DNA of 64,000 nucleotides from positions 930,001-994,000 of the forward strand of contig JAQPZY010001412.1 in NCBI GenBank assembly GCA_029931535.1. The letters run 5' to 3'. The stretch's first letter is position 1, and each line of letters starts with the position of its first letter. Below are positions 1 through 10,639 of the stretch, one piece after another. The stretch is from Margaritifera margaritifera (Eukaryota; Mollusca; Bivalvia; Unionida; Margaritiferidae). The notes below the pieces were generated by a model that was not told where the DNA came from, made no database searches, and saw nothing but the letters and a program-made list of their open reading frames with translations. The position numbers and the translations under genes were made by a program.

Positions 1-33
1 AACTTTCCTGCTTAAGAGCAAGGGGACACAACA

Positions 34-303
34 GTGATCTGCATTACGGGAGAGAAACCCAATCCGCAACCTGTACCATTCTCACAATATTGTTTGTTAT
101 GTCGCAATGGTATTGAGGATGACTTTTCCGCTCAGGTAGGCAAAACAATAGCCAGAGTTCGGCGCGTTCTACCTGGGGAGCTTGTTACACAGAAACAGTT
201 TCCAATCGAACCAAGCTTAAGTATTAGCATTGACGTCGCTCTCACCTATTCTGCCATGATGGATAAACTACAATCTTTGCCTGTAGTGTCCGAGTTTAAC
301 TAA
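34..303 (+). pseudogene. Unidentified open frame in virus-like island
   Basis: This open frame of 89 codons has balanced amino-acid composition, unlike the low-complexity frames elsewhere in the window. It has a short cysteine pair (CLLC) early and then a mixed polar segment containing ARVRRVLPGELV. I do not recognise the family. The frame ends at a stop and the following sequence continues in other frames, so it is probably the surviving piece of a longer gene that begins to the left of the window. It is listed because its composition looks coding. No function is proposed. Confidence 0.3.
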
Positions 304-902
304 CTGCAGAAGCCCAGCGGAAGTCCAATTTGGACAAATCGCTTTTACCTGGTAGATGTTGCAAACACCGATTCCATCCTATTTCCCTCTAGGCACGACT
401 TTTTCTCGGGCACTTTCCGAGTTTACGTTGAGGAGTGGGGTATTGGCTGTACTATACTCTGTGAGCTACTACCACACAAGACTGTACCACACGAAGCAAC
501 CAAGGTTCTTTGTCAGCTGTACAGTTGTGCTAGTACTGAGATCAGCGACGATGACGAAAAGTATATAGCTAACCTTGCATATGGACTTGCTGGCAGATGC
601 TATTGTAGGCAGCATGAGAGCAGCTCTTCCAAGACAAGAATGAAGCTCTGGCCTACAGCAAAGGACGCCTGTGCACAGAGCTTGACCAAACCTTCATCTG
701 CTAGTTGCTCAGGGAGATCAAGACCTCTCAGATTGATATCGGCCGATCTCGCATTTCATTCTCAATGGCATGAGCGTCCTGCTCCACTGGCTTGGTGCAA
801 TATGCCCGATAGCGACTACAAAATGCCGACTTTCACTTTTCGAACTGCTCGAGAGAAACCTTATGCAGGTGACAAGATGTTGGGGGTCTTAACATCTTAG
901 CA

Positions 903-1740
903 TTGATGCTAACTCCCGTCCTCCCGAATACCTGCTCGCCTGCAAGTCTCAGGATATGGGTATGGCTTTGCACATCTGCCATTAAAACAAGGCAAGTCAT
1001 CTTGTGTAATGAATGTGATGACAAGAAGGCTGCAGGACTCGTAGAAGCAGACGCACGGCAAAAGTGGACCACGGCGGAAATAGATGACTACCTGGCAGAG
1101 CTACTAGGTGAAAAGGATGAAATAGAAGCCATAGTAGCCAAGCTTTCCCAGTACACTAGTGCAACCAGCACCGAGAGCCGATCTGCTTCTGGTTGTAGGA
1201 GATATTCCTTTGACAGGAATCATCATTGATCTGCGCTGGGCTCAAGCAGCAGGCAAAATGTTACTCAGTCGCTCTATGGAATGCTCTCTGTGACAATATA
1301 TCCATACAAGGGTTTGGTGCAGTTACGCTGCACATGCTGCTGGATAGGAGTCCAGCCGATGCAGAAGACGACGCTACCATTTCTCCCTACGATGGCAGTG
1401 GCTACGACGCCATTCTTTTTGAAGAAGTCTACCATTACATCGTTCACCAACTTAAGTGGCTGGCTGACTTGTCCAGAAGCAAAAAGGCACACATATCGTT
1501 CTTGTAAACGCAGACCCGGCCCGAAACGAGCCAATAGAGTAGATATTTGACCTTGATGTAGACAAGTACTATACGGAGGCTCTTACCCAGATCTTTTCAC
1601 GTCGCCTTATCCTCTAAGATCCTAAGCGCTATGCCAAAAAAGATCGCCCATGAATTACTGAGCTTAACAAAGACCTAATGACATGCAAGGACGACAAAAC
1701 AATTATGGTATGTCTCAAGCATGGTCTTCAGCAATTAACG
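903..1740 (+). pseudogene. Unidentified multi-frame coding relic
   Basis: Two overlapping open frames, about 903-1229 and 1226-1507, read as one protein broken by a frame change, and coding-like sequence continues with stops to about 1740. Charged helical segments are visible (ADARQKWTTAEIDDYLAELL and IFDLDVDKYYTEALTQIFSRR), with a short hydrophilic stretch between them. The first segment follows a CNEC pair. I cannot assign a family. Within a Polinton-type element a packaging ATPase, protease or minor capsid gene would be expected here, but no Walker A motif or protease triad can be seen, so none of these is claimed. Confidence 0.35.
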
Positions 1741-2389
1741 CGGGTTAGCTACTGCATAAAAAAGAAGCTGCCTTTGTCCTTCATACAGCATTTACCAATG
1801 ACTGTATAGATCGCGTGAAAGCATGGGTTCAGAATGTTTGATATGGAAGAGACGAATTGCAGATAGGAGATCATGTGGCTGGCCGCACCTATGCCAGGGT
1901 GACAGACAAGAGAAAGATCAACTCGAATGCAGAGTACACCGTTGCATAAGGCTACCGAGACCCACCACATTATCCAGGGTCGCGATGGAGTAAACCGAAT
2001 GATGACGAGAAATTGTGCCCCCATGTTCCTTCGTAGGCCGTGGTGTCACGCATGCCATGCAGTGCCGAGGCAGACCGTCAGCAACAAACTCTATATACAC
2101 GGTGCTAACAACCATTTGGTAACGGTCCGATGACTCTCAACCGCAATTGCACGGTATCGCACCCTGGAGGTTATCCTAGTAACCCACAGCGACCCCATGC
2201 GTCTTTCCCACCTAATCATCAATAAGTACATCCAAGGGCACACCATCGCCAACGACGCAACCGGCGGGCCATACGACCCGCTAAGCGCATGTCCTGAACA
2301 AGCCGTTGTTAACGTTGACTGGGCCCGTTAGAGATGGTTGTCCAGGGTTATAAATGCACCACTTGCCAGGAGCCGCTAGCAAAAGACGT

Positions 2390-2960
2390 GAGAATTGACC
2401 GCATTGATAACGTTCGCGTGCATACCCAGCACAATTGCCATATTACCTGCAGGCGCTGCCAGAACGCAAACACTATCCCACGGAGAGTATAAGAGCGGAT
2501 GCTTGCACACGTTGATGAGGACATCATCTTTGACATAGATTATATTTATGATTAGCATGGAGAAGGTACTCTTTTCAAAACATGTCAAGAGCACAGCTTC
2601 GCAGCAGCTAACGTGGCGTGTTGTTAAGCCTAATGAGTTCGCACTCACTGGGGGTCCTCCTGGTTCACACAGAATGCATCATCAATCTCAGTTTTAAAGC
2701 AAATAAGACCGGCTTCCTCGCAGTAACATGGGGACAAAACTGGATCTCACTAACATACGAAAACAACAATGTAAATTATTGGGGTCGTGGGCTCTTAATT
2801 TTCTCCATGAGACAGGGCTCAAAGAGGATAAGCTAGCAGTCGAAGCACAAAAAGCTCGCCCCAGCTCGAGAAGAGATTCCGACTGAAACAAGCAGACTGA
2901 TAGATATTGAGCTGCTCGCTGTGTCGGGCTCCAAGAACATAGCGCTAAATTAAGTAGAGG
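2390..2960 (+). pseudogene. Broken coding sequence, helical, unidentified
   Basis: Short coding-like stretches occur in changing plus-strand frames, for example a Cys-rich piece near 2400-2480 (HITCRRCQNANT), an acidic piece near 2510-2545 (HVDEDIIFDIDYIYD) and a charged helical piece near 2830-2940. Stops and frame changes separate them. The order of an acidic segment followed by long charged helices leading into the 3180-3400 helical gene suggests one or two structural genes of the virus-like element. No family-specific motif is visible. Confidence 0.25.
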
Positions 2961-3400
2961 CACAGGAACCTGACTGCAATCCGATGCGAGAGATCCTGGG
3001 CCTCAACAGACATTTCAGACCCTTGCAAACGGCTGCAAACCCTCGTTCGTGACGAGGGCTTCATGATCGACTCGATTCTCACGGCGCTAGGGTTATCATA
3101 AGCACAACCGTGTTCGAGATCACATGTGGCGCAGGCGCATTGACGCCAATTCCTGTTATTCTGACACCTAGACGTGACCCCAGCAGCCCAAAAGAATGGG
3201 TAAAAAAGCAACTAGAGTGGCTGGTCGGGATTCTGAAAATGCGTGCAGAAAAGCTTTGACGGCGCTGTGATTCCTCCAAAAAACAGGTGGCAATGCCGTT
3301 GGTTGACTGGCTGGAAATTTGGTGGTGCTTGTTATCACAATAGCGATCGCGTTCTTTGCCGTTCTACGCTCTGACTACGCGGACAAACTCATATAGCAAA
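2945..3400 (+). pseudogene. Small helical/membrane protein relic typical of Polinton-like elements
   Basis: A plus-strand frame near 3060 reads as a helix (EGFMIDSILTALGL). After a frame change, a second piece from about 3178 reads SPKEWVKKQLEWLVGILKM, and a hydrophobic segment with the look of a transmembrane helix follows near 3300-3370 (LVITIAIAFFAVL). The amphipathic KEWVKK helix followed by a hydrophobic helix recalls a short protein found near the capsid genes of Polinton/adintovirus-type elements. That family assignment is from memory of the general pattern only. At least two frame changes and several stops break it. Confidence 0.4.
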
Positions 3401-3694
3401 GCCAGCGCAAAAACCCAAAATGGCCGCAAGCTCCACCACAATACCACCAACAACTAGGGCTACTTTGTTAGCTTTGTTGTCTTCAACTTCTTTTTGATGT
3501 CTGCGCTTGTGCTGACACTTGTGCTGGCGCTTTTGTTGGTACTTGCGCGGGCAGATCAAAGTCGATTTGGTCGTGCTTCGCTGGTTGCGGCTGTTCTGTG
3601 GCTTGTTAATCGGTTTCGGCTGCTGGTGTATTGGTTCCGAATTAACACTGGGATTAGTGCCTATTGTCAAGTCTGCTTTGCTGAAGTCTGACAC
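3389..3694 (-). CDS. Small single-pass membrane protein candidate
   Basis: This intact minus-strand frame of 101 codons starts with ATG and lies at the right edge of the GC-rich island, opposite in direction to the genes before it. The N-terminal 40 residues are polar, residues about 45-70 are a basic His/Lys/Arg/Gln run with short internal repeats (KRQHKCQHKRRHQKE), and the last 25 residues are a hydrophobic helix (VALVVGGIVVELAAILGF) next to the stop. The layout of a basic tail plus a C-terminal membrane anchor is plausible for a virion membrane or core protein. The basic run comes from a degenerate short DNA repeat, so the frame may be open by chance. Confidence 0.35.
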   Translation of the reverse strand: MSDFSKADLTIGTNPSVNSEPIHQQPKPINKPQNSRNQRSTTKSTLICPRKYQQKRQHKCQHKRRHQKEVEDNKANKVALVVGGIVVELAAILGFCAGFAI

Positions 3695-4041
3695 AACAAT
3701 TTCGTTGTTATACTTGGAATCATATAAAATTGATCCCCCAGGGAGTCACCAACTTTGCTTTATGCATATTAAAGTACGTTTTCGTATTATTGTTTGGAGT
3801 TTTGCGCCTTTTCCTTGTGGTCAATTACATCTTCGACGTTTGATATAAATTGTTTTTTTTGTGGGGTTCAGTGGCAGTATCTCTGTTACTGAGTCCGTCA
3901 TTTTATCTTGAGCGGCTAGGGTTGACCACACATATGGCTAAACGCTGTCGTATAGACGCACTACACCACCATGCGTAAACGTAAAGCCTTGTGACTTAAC
4001 CAGCATAAAATACACAAAGGAGTTGCTGCCACATTGTCCTC

Positions 4042-4042
<1 letters not shown>

Positions 4043-4109
<67 letters not shown>
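4043..4109. repeat. (AT)n microsatellite
   Basis: An uninterrupted run of AT dinucleotides lies between the left virus-like island and the AT-rich spacer. Open frames through it on both strands encode only alternating Ile-Tyr and have no coding meaning. Confidence 0.95.
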
Positions 4110-4111
<2 letters not shown>

Positions 4112-4604
4112 GATGTTAATTATTTTAGATATGTCTGTTTGCACATGTAAATACCCTAATGACATGGAAACGAGAAAATCCATTTTGATCGATGTTTTGA
4201 TACCAAGATTGATTTTATTTTTATATTAGTTGACGGATGTAATCAGTAAACATAGAGCTCATCTGTATACCATTTATAATACATAAAGAGATCAGAGTTT
4301 GAAGCTTTTTTCCCTGAATTCGTAAGTAGAACGGACCGCAGAGATCCAGATTTTGCCGGCTAATTGTGCGACGTTAGATCTGAGCTGTGCGCATTATGAT
4401 AGGATGCTGACAGTAAAATATATGTTGACACCATGTTTTGAAGCTGCCAAAAATTTTAATACACGAGATTAAGGAAATAAAGTCAATAAGGAATTTCTCT
4501 TTTAAAGAAGAGAAAGATTAGCTGATATTTCTACGAGGTGTGAACCTGATTTTTGGTGTATTAGGACATCCGTAAATGTTTCGATTTGATGATGGTAATT
4601 AGCC

Positions 4605-4607
<3 letters not shown>

Positions 4608-4641
<34 letters not shown>

Positions 4642-4680
4642 CAGAGAGAAAGGTTGGGGGAGACAGACAGAGAGACAGAC
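4608..4680. repeat. (GA)n microsatellite
   Basis: A GA run of about 28 bases grades into imperfect GACAGA repeats. It is simple sequence. Confidence 0.9.
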
Positions 4681-4869
4681 TGACGTACAGAGTATGTATG
4701 CTGAACGTTTTGTAAACAAATCATTAGATATCAATGTATATAGTTAAAACACATTAAAACAAATTCAACTCTTTTTCCAGGAAGAGCCGTATGAGTGTGG
4801 TTGGAACTAGTATGGAAATGTGTTGACATTAACCTGTTTGATCGATGAACATTTACCGTACTTACAATT

Positions 4870-5990
4870 GTATAGAATTCGAGTCTTGTGTCAATATCTT
4901 GCAGTTTGTGTAGAATTCGAGACCATAAAACAATATTTTACAACTGTGTAAAATTGGAGACCTTGTAACAATATCTTACAACTGTGTAAAATTCGAGGCT
5001 TTGTAACTGTGTAGAATTCGAGATCTTGTAACAATATTTTACACGTGTGTAGAATTTGAGACCATGTAACACTATCTTACAACTGAGTAGAATTCAAGAT
5101 CTTTAAAATACGTTAAAATTGTGTGGAATTCGAGACCTTATACGAATATCTTACAATTGTGTAAAATTGGAGACCTTGTAACGATATCTTACAATTGTGT
5201 ATAATTCGAGGCCTTGTAACTGTGTAGAATCCGAGATCTTGTAACAATATTTTGCACGTGTGTAGGATTCGAGACCTTTAACAATATCTTACAATTGTGA
5301 AGAATTTGAGACCTTGTAACAATATCTTTCAATTGTGTAGTATTTGAGACCTTGTACAAATATTTTTGCAAATGTGTACAGTTTGAGACCTTTAACAATA
5401 TCTTACAGCTAAGTAGAATTCAAGACCTTGTAACAATATCTTACAAATCTGTAGAATTCAAGGACTTGTAACAATATTTTACAATTGTGTAGAATTCCAG
5501 AACAATATTGTACAATTGTTTAGAATTCGAGACCTTTAACAATATCTTACAGTTGTGTATAATTTGAGACCTTGTAACAATATCTTAGAACTGTGTAGAA
5601 TTCAAGACCTTGTAACTGTGTAGAATATGAGACCTTGGAGCTGTATAGAATTCAAGACCTTCAAAAATATCTTACAACTGTGTAGTAGTATTTGAAACCT
5701 TGTAACAATATGTTACAATTGTGTAGTATTCGAGACCGTGTAGCTGTGTTGAATTCGAGACCTTGTAACAATATCTCACAATTGTGTAGCATTCGAGACC
5801 ATGTAACTGTGTTGAATTCGAGACCTATAACTGTGTACAATTCTAGATCTTGTAACTGTGTAGATTTCGAGACCTTGTAGTTGTGTAGAATTTGAGACCT
5901 TGTGACTATGTAGAATTTAAGACCTTGTAACAGTGTATAATTTTAGACCTTGTAACTGTGTAGATTTCTACACCTTGTACATCTAGTCCA
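4870..5990. repeat. Satellite array with long (about 38 bp) and short (about 24 bp) units
   Basis: About 30 diverged copies of a unit built from GTGTAGAATTCGAGACCTT followed by GTAACAATATCTTACAATT are arranged head to tail. In the right-hand third many copies lack the second half, leaving units of about 24 bases, so two unit lengths are mixed. Many copies keep a GAATTC site. The open frames in the array, for example 5189-5398 minus and 5692-5880 plus, are by-products of the repeat. Confidence 0.9.
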
Positions 5991-7330
5991 TTGTGAATCA
6001 AAATTAGTATTTCCATTGGGGGGGTTGGGGGAGCGGGGTGTGTTTTGTTTTGTGTTCTTTGTCTTCAGAGATGGCCAATTTTGGATTATTATTGTAACTG
6101 GAATGCAATGCACCTTTAAGTTAATTCGAAAATTTTGCAGCTAAGTTTTTATATTGAAATTATATGAGAGGCAGAAAATAATATTAGCAGTTTTGAAAGA
6201 CGATTTGTATCAATATAGTCAATACAATATTATGTGTTCCAAATTAAAGACAAAACATTCTTCTTGGTACTGCTTGGTTTCAGATAGTCTCTGACCTCCT
6301 AGTTGGTAATATGTCCATTTTATGGTCGAGATAAGAAACACGAAAATAATAAAGAATGCGGAAATCAGAGCATAAATTATTGTTATTGATCTGCCATTAC
6401 GTACTGAAGAGGTCGTTTTACTGCCTTACAGGGATTTATTTCATTCTGTTAAATTCTTAAGGACACGAAGACGCTGTGCAGAGAAAGGAATTGACCACAG
6501 GTCGAGAAATAATATTCTCTTATATCTTTTATACTGTTTTACCTCCATGACATGAATTGTAATTTCGGCTTCCAACTCTAAGTGGGCTAAAATAAAGCGT
6601 AATTCGATGCAGTCGGCAACCAGAATATTATAAAAGAAAAAGAAAAAGAAAATTTTGGAGCAACTTTTAAAGTTGGAGAATGTATTTTACAATGTGTTTA
6701 TTTTTTTAGATGGGACATACAATACACATTATATATCGTTTCTCGAGTCATTTTGACTTCAATTTTGTTTTGATGAAAACAAAAATTAAATAATATGAAT
6801 GTGATGTCCACGATTCTTTCAATATGTTCTTAAGATCGATTTTTGGCGGCATTTGTTAAAAAGACAACCAATTTTAATAATGCTGGGAATCATGTTAACT
6901 ATTACAGCTTTTAAGAAAAGTAAAAGAAGTCAAAGGAAATGTGTTAATGAACATACTGAACAGTATATCAATTCGATTTGTAGTTTGCTTCCTCTGCTGG
7001 TTAGTATTGACTATAACGTAGTTAAAATAATCGTTAGATATTCATTTAGCATCAAATATTTTATGTATCTTTTTTGATATACCTTCAACGGTTCTAGCTC
7101 AGTAGTAAGATCAAAGTAAAGGTTTGGCGGCGTCTTTGTTATTGACAATTTCGTTTGAATTCAAGCAAAGAGGCTAAAAGGATCAAAATTGATGATAAGG
7201 TCATACACTATTAACATATTTAGCATGCTATTTCGTAAAAAGTTAAATACTTTAATTATATACCTGGTATTTCAAAGGAATTTCGTGGCGGTTGTGGGAA
7301 TCTATTCAAATTTGAAGCTGATAATGTAGG
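5991..7330. other. AT-rich spacer without recognisable gene
   Basis: This stretch is unique AT-rich sequence with short A-runs and an AAAGA-type purine block near 6630-6650. The open frame at 6853-7077 is short, has no recognisable motif and no coding bias I can see. Nothing else is supported here. Confidence 0.6.
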
Positions 7331-7359
7331 TTTAATTAATCGGCACTAATGATTAATTG

Positions 7360-7535
7360 ACAGGTTTTTAACTGGACACCAGTACATGCAATTGGAGTAA
7401 AGGGTTTTGCTAAAGACACACCACGGCAGTTGACCTGGCCTGGTCTGAATAGGATTCGAACCTCCACTCTTCTGGTCGCAAGTCCAGCGAATCCAATCAC
7501 TGAACCATCGGGGCTTCCACTTGGGAAGTAGATGT
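7360..7535 (-). repeat. tRNA-derived SINE
   Basis: On the minus strand the segment contains an A-box-like TGGTTCAGTGATTGG, an anticodon-arm-like CTGG...CCAG stem, and a perfect B box GGTTCGAATCC at the right spacing for an RNA polymerase III promoter. After the tRNA-like head comes a body with TGTCTTTAGCAAAACCCTTT. This matches the conserved central block (roughly TGTCCTTGGGCAAGGCACTTT) that many invertebrate SINEs share. The acceptor stem is imperfect and a body follows, so this is a SINE and not a functional tRNA gene. Confidence 0.65.
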
Positions 7536-7559
7536 AAAATAGAAGTCTAAACCCAGTAA

Positions 7560-8640
7560 CCACCCCCCCCCCCAGTTGTAAAACAGGAATTTGAGCTCAG
7601 TCCATCCCCCCAGGGCTGAGTCCAAACCCTCATAGGTCTAAGAGTGTTGTCCTGCACCGGGATTCCCAACCCCTTGCAGCTATTATGTCTATACGGTGCT
7701 TTTATTATTTGAGCAGTGGTGAAAACAAAAACTTGTGTCTGGTTAATAAATAAAATAACAGGACTTACCTCGCAGTGATTAAGTGTTTTCGACATTTACT
7801 GTCACATGTCATGGCTCTTGTCGCATATGTGATAAAACGACCGAAATTTTTGCCGGCTACATTCTGTTTCTGAGAGGAAAAAGTCCGCACACTGCTTATC
7901 GACACATAATGTTCTAATTTACATAATTCGGATGTCTACTGTTCATGAATGTCCTAGTTTCTGACCTCAAATGGTTGTTTACTACCTGCACGCCCAAACG
8001 TGTATTATTGGATCGGCAGAAACGAAGTAGTAATGAAGTGTGCGTACGGTCGGGCCCTTTGCAGAATGTCTGTGGAGACAAAGTCGGTCTGCTCAGACAG
8101 GCGGCTTCCAGCTGCGACAGGCGCAACTTCGAAAGTTAGACTCCCTATAGAAGTAAGGGCCGGTCGCTCTAAGGCTGCGATCGCTTTTTATTTTAAAGAA
8201 TTTGTTTTGCTATTGGTATACCTGACACACAAATGAGAGGCCATAATTGCTGCAAGTGGCTGACGGTTGGAAAGACTGTTTGCTCCTAAACATCATGTGT
8301 GCGGAATTTCTGCAAGATTCACATGCAGAGGCGATGAAGGATAAGCGTTCCACCTGTGCCATGCCGATCGTGTGGATTGGGCAGTCAATCCAAGTCAAGG
8401 CTTTTTCGTCCGTGTGATAACGACAGAGTACAGCACAATCTGGTGAATGCTGAAAATAGATCCAGTAGGCTGTTTAAAAATGTGCTTAAACGGTTGAGTG
8501 AGTGCTGCAATCCCATTTAGAAATTGTCTCCTTACTAGTATCCTAATCGGGGAACGGTGCAACAGTTGTTGAGGGTGTGTCAAAAATGTAGTTAGAGATT
8601 GTCTTCCCAGTAGTATACCAATTACGATATATCCTAACAA
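7560..8640. other. Moderately GC-rich stretch, possible left margin of the second virus-like island
   Basis: Composition rises towards that of the polymerase-bearing island. A run of C sits at 7562-7572. Frames at 7945-8139 and 8000-8236 (plus) and 8395-8640 (minus) are open but show no motif I recognise. The stretch may be flanking DNA of the element or a gene decayed beyond recognition. Confidence 0.3.
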
Positions 8641-8740
8641 GCTTCAGAGAGGGCAGATAGCTCCGAGTGAATATGACGCGCTGGTCGCGCTATTTGCAGC
8701 CGGGACTCTTCAACTAGCCCTACGGCCAGATCCTGCTCCT

Positions 8741-9869
8741 ATGCGTACGGTTGAGTCCTATGCCCTGGCCCTGCCCAATTTTGTAAAGCGACAGGGCAGA
8801 ACCGATGCAGTTGCGAAAGACTACCACGCCACCAAAGCTGAAAATGACGAGATCGAAGCCAACGGCTTGGCATTTTTAATACTATGGCGTCTAGAGCGTA
8901 GGACGTCAGAGACCTCAGGAACCTTAGCATTCTGAAGATCAGCCTCGTGTTGAGGACACAGCTAGAGAAAGCCACGCCTGGCCTACAAAAATATCTACAA
9001 CGAGAAACTTTGCTAGCAGATGACAGAAAAATAACCGTGTACCTTCGTAGCGTTCCAGCCACGGTACTGCGTATTGACGAAATCGAGCGTCTGGTTGCCC
9101 AAGCTAATGCCACCATACTGAGGCACATTGAAAATTATATGCGCGTGAAGTCTGGATGGGTGCTTCACCGCTGCCAGGTGCTCGACCTTAATGTGTCGCA
9201 GTTCTGACAGTTTCGAAGCCGGAGCAACATTCAAAGTGCATTTCGTCGTGATCCGTCATCAATGTGAAAAACACCGAGAATAACTGTTTCGAGTGGGCTA
9301 ATCTGTCGGCTCTATACCCAGCGGGCGATAAAATTGATCGACCAGGCAAGTACAGCCAGCAGCTGGGCGAGCTCGACTTGGCTGGCATTGCCTTTCCTGT
9401 CAAAGCTAGTGATACTGACAAGTTTGAGCGTCGCAACGAACCAATCGCAGTTAGTGTATTTGGCTAGAAAAGTTCCCGAGTAAGGCCAGTCATTGTGGAC
9501 TTATTACTGCTCACATGCACCGACTGTGAAAATGAAAAGAGTCACTTTGTCTGGAATAAGAACCTAAGCTGCCTGGTAATGAAGAACCACAAGTGCCACG
9601 GCAAGAAGCGCGTCTGCTGCCTGTGACTCCACGTATTCAGCCTGACCAACCTGTTGGAAGCCCATACAAAAGACTGCCGCGGTATAAGCAAAAAGTCGCA
9701 GCGCGTGTTCTTACCGGAGACAGGCAATAACATTCCAGCCTACCAAATTCGCCACCACCAGATGCGTGTTCCATACATTATATATGCGGATTTCGATGCA
9801 CTGAACGTACCAGTGGAAATCCCTGCCGGCAATCAGGATAAAGCAACACACAATACTGCAAGAAAATGA
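8741..9869 (+). pseudogene. Protein-primed family B DNA polymerase, N-terminal half, broken
   Basis: In Polintons this enzyme copies the element from a protein primer. Pieces in several plus-strand frames line up in the usual order. There is an N-terminal region ending RHIENYMRVKSGW (about 9120-9160), a conserved block NTENNCFEWANLSALYP (about 9267-9317), and AVSVFG at the end of that frame. Next come HFVWIKNLSCLV (about 9544-9580) and a C2HC zinc-finger-like CC...H...C (about 9615-9680). The last is an exonuclease I motif YADFDALN (about 9782-9805), with its Asp pair intact apart from conservative changes. Breaks: a frame change near 8936-8947, another near 9207-9264, a TAG at about 9465, an in-frame TGA at 9624-9626, and an abrupt end at about 9870. 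The later exonuclease motifs and polymerase motifs are absent. Confidence 0.7.
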
Positions 9870-9902
9870 GCTGACGTTTGACGCCTTCATTTCGATCGCC
9901 AA

Positions 9903-10135
9903 TTGACGCCCTCAAGGGGCGGGACTTCGAGATTTCGTTGGCGTCTCTTCAAGTCAACTAAAGCTGGACCAACATCCGCCCCAGGCCTTTGGATGGCCTT
10001 CCGTCCAACAATACCTTTCTGTTCTCCTCCGACAAAGGCGCCACAGGGAAGACCGTACAACTACCAAATCCAGCAACAGATTACAGCCCTGTGGGGCGAC
10101 GGCACCAACATTAGCGTTCTTGAAAATTAGCCAAC
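9903..10135 (+). pseudogene. Unidentified fragment after polymerase truncation
   Basis: Sequence right of the polymerase break remains GC-rich and partly open. One frame gives FEISLASLQV and, after a stop, NNTFLFSSDKGATGKTVQLP. It does not look like polymerase, so the truncation point near 9870-9910 is likely a deletion junction that joins the polymerase to the start of a structural gene. No family could be assigned. Confidence 0.3.
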
Positions 10136-10257
10136 CCTTTCAGCAGCTATAGAGGCCAGACTTGACCGTCTCCTGTCATTCACATTGCCTCTGCCCTTTT
10201 ACTTGCCTTGCAAAAGTTCCCGCATCAATAAACTGCAGTTTACACTGACTGACCAGA

Positions 10258-10620
10258 ATGGCAACCTGCTTCACCTCGTGTACCGTCATTGCTATCAAGA
10301 AGGCCGTCGTAAGACAGGCAAAGAAAGCTGTGCCACCCCTCGCTGCCGTCGGCGGCAAAAAAGCCGTGGAAGAGTTACATGATTGCCTCAGCAAGTTGGA
10401 ACTGCCCGTGGTCAAGACTCTGTCACCAGAAACGCGTGCTGCCATCAAAGAGTTAGCTCGCCAACAATTTGCCGCCTCGGCTGAAACTGTCGCTGTAAAC
10501 TTGACCATAGCCAAAGTAATTCAGAATGCCCGATGCTATTGCTGCAAACTTGACCACGTACAAAAACCTTCGCCTCTTACCTTATTAAGAGATGGCCATC
10601 AGGCAACATATCGTTTCTAA
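10258..10620 (+). pseudogene. Ala/Lys-rich protein candidate of virus-like element
   Basis: This open frame of 120 codons runs ATG to stop. Its first half is rich in Ala, Lys and Val (AVVRQAKKAVPPLAAVGGKK). The middle is a predicted helical segment (ETRAAIKELARQQFAASAETVAV) and there is a CYCC cluster near the end. The preceding sequence in another frame (FTLPLPFYLPC, INKLQFTLTDQNGNLL) looks equally coding, so this is probably part of a longer gene broken by a frame change. The position between polymerase and capsid, together with the composition, suggests a core or minor capsid protein. This is inference only. Confidence 0.35.
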
Positions 10621-10639
10621 CTGCATCCTTAGAGAACGT

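Larger units (their letters stand above)
1..3850 (+). mobile_element. Virus-like (probable Polinton/Maverick) relic, left island
   Basis: This island is clearly richer in G and C than the AT-rich DNA around it and contains a run of partly open frames, mostly on the plus strand, broken by stops and frame changes. Base composition and style match the island at about 7560-14270, where a Polinton-type DNA polymerase is recognisable, so I infer that both belong to one element or to two copies of one family. The best family clue inside this island is a stretch near 3180-3400 that resembles a small helical protein common in these elements. No terminal inverted repeat or 6-bp duplication was found, and the left end lies outside the window. 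It could instead come from another large DNA virus. Confidence 0.5.

Noticed and set aside
4023..4229. Ile-Tyr repeat frames on both strands (also 14080-14496 and 46200-46424)
   Set aside because: Products of (AT)n runs.
5189..5880. Repetitive frames such as 5189-5398 minus and 5692-5880 plus
   Set aside because: They lie wholly in the 38/24-bp satellite.
7360..7535. Functional tRNA gene on the minus strand
   Set aside because: Both promoter boxes are present, but the acceptor stem does not pair well and a SINE body follows. It is a SINE.
8739..9128. 129-codon minus-strand open frame
   Set aside because: It lies antisense to the polymerase N-terminal region, whose plus-strand pieces show family motifs. 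A shadow frame.
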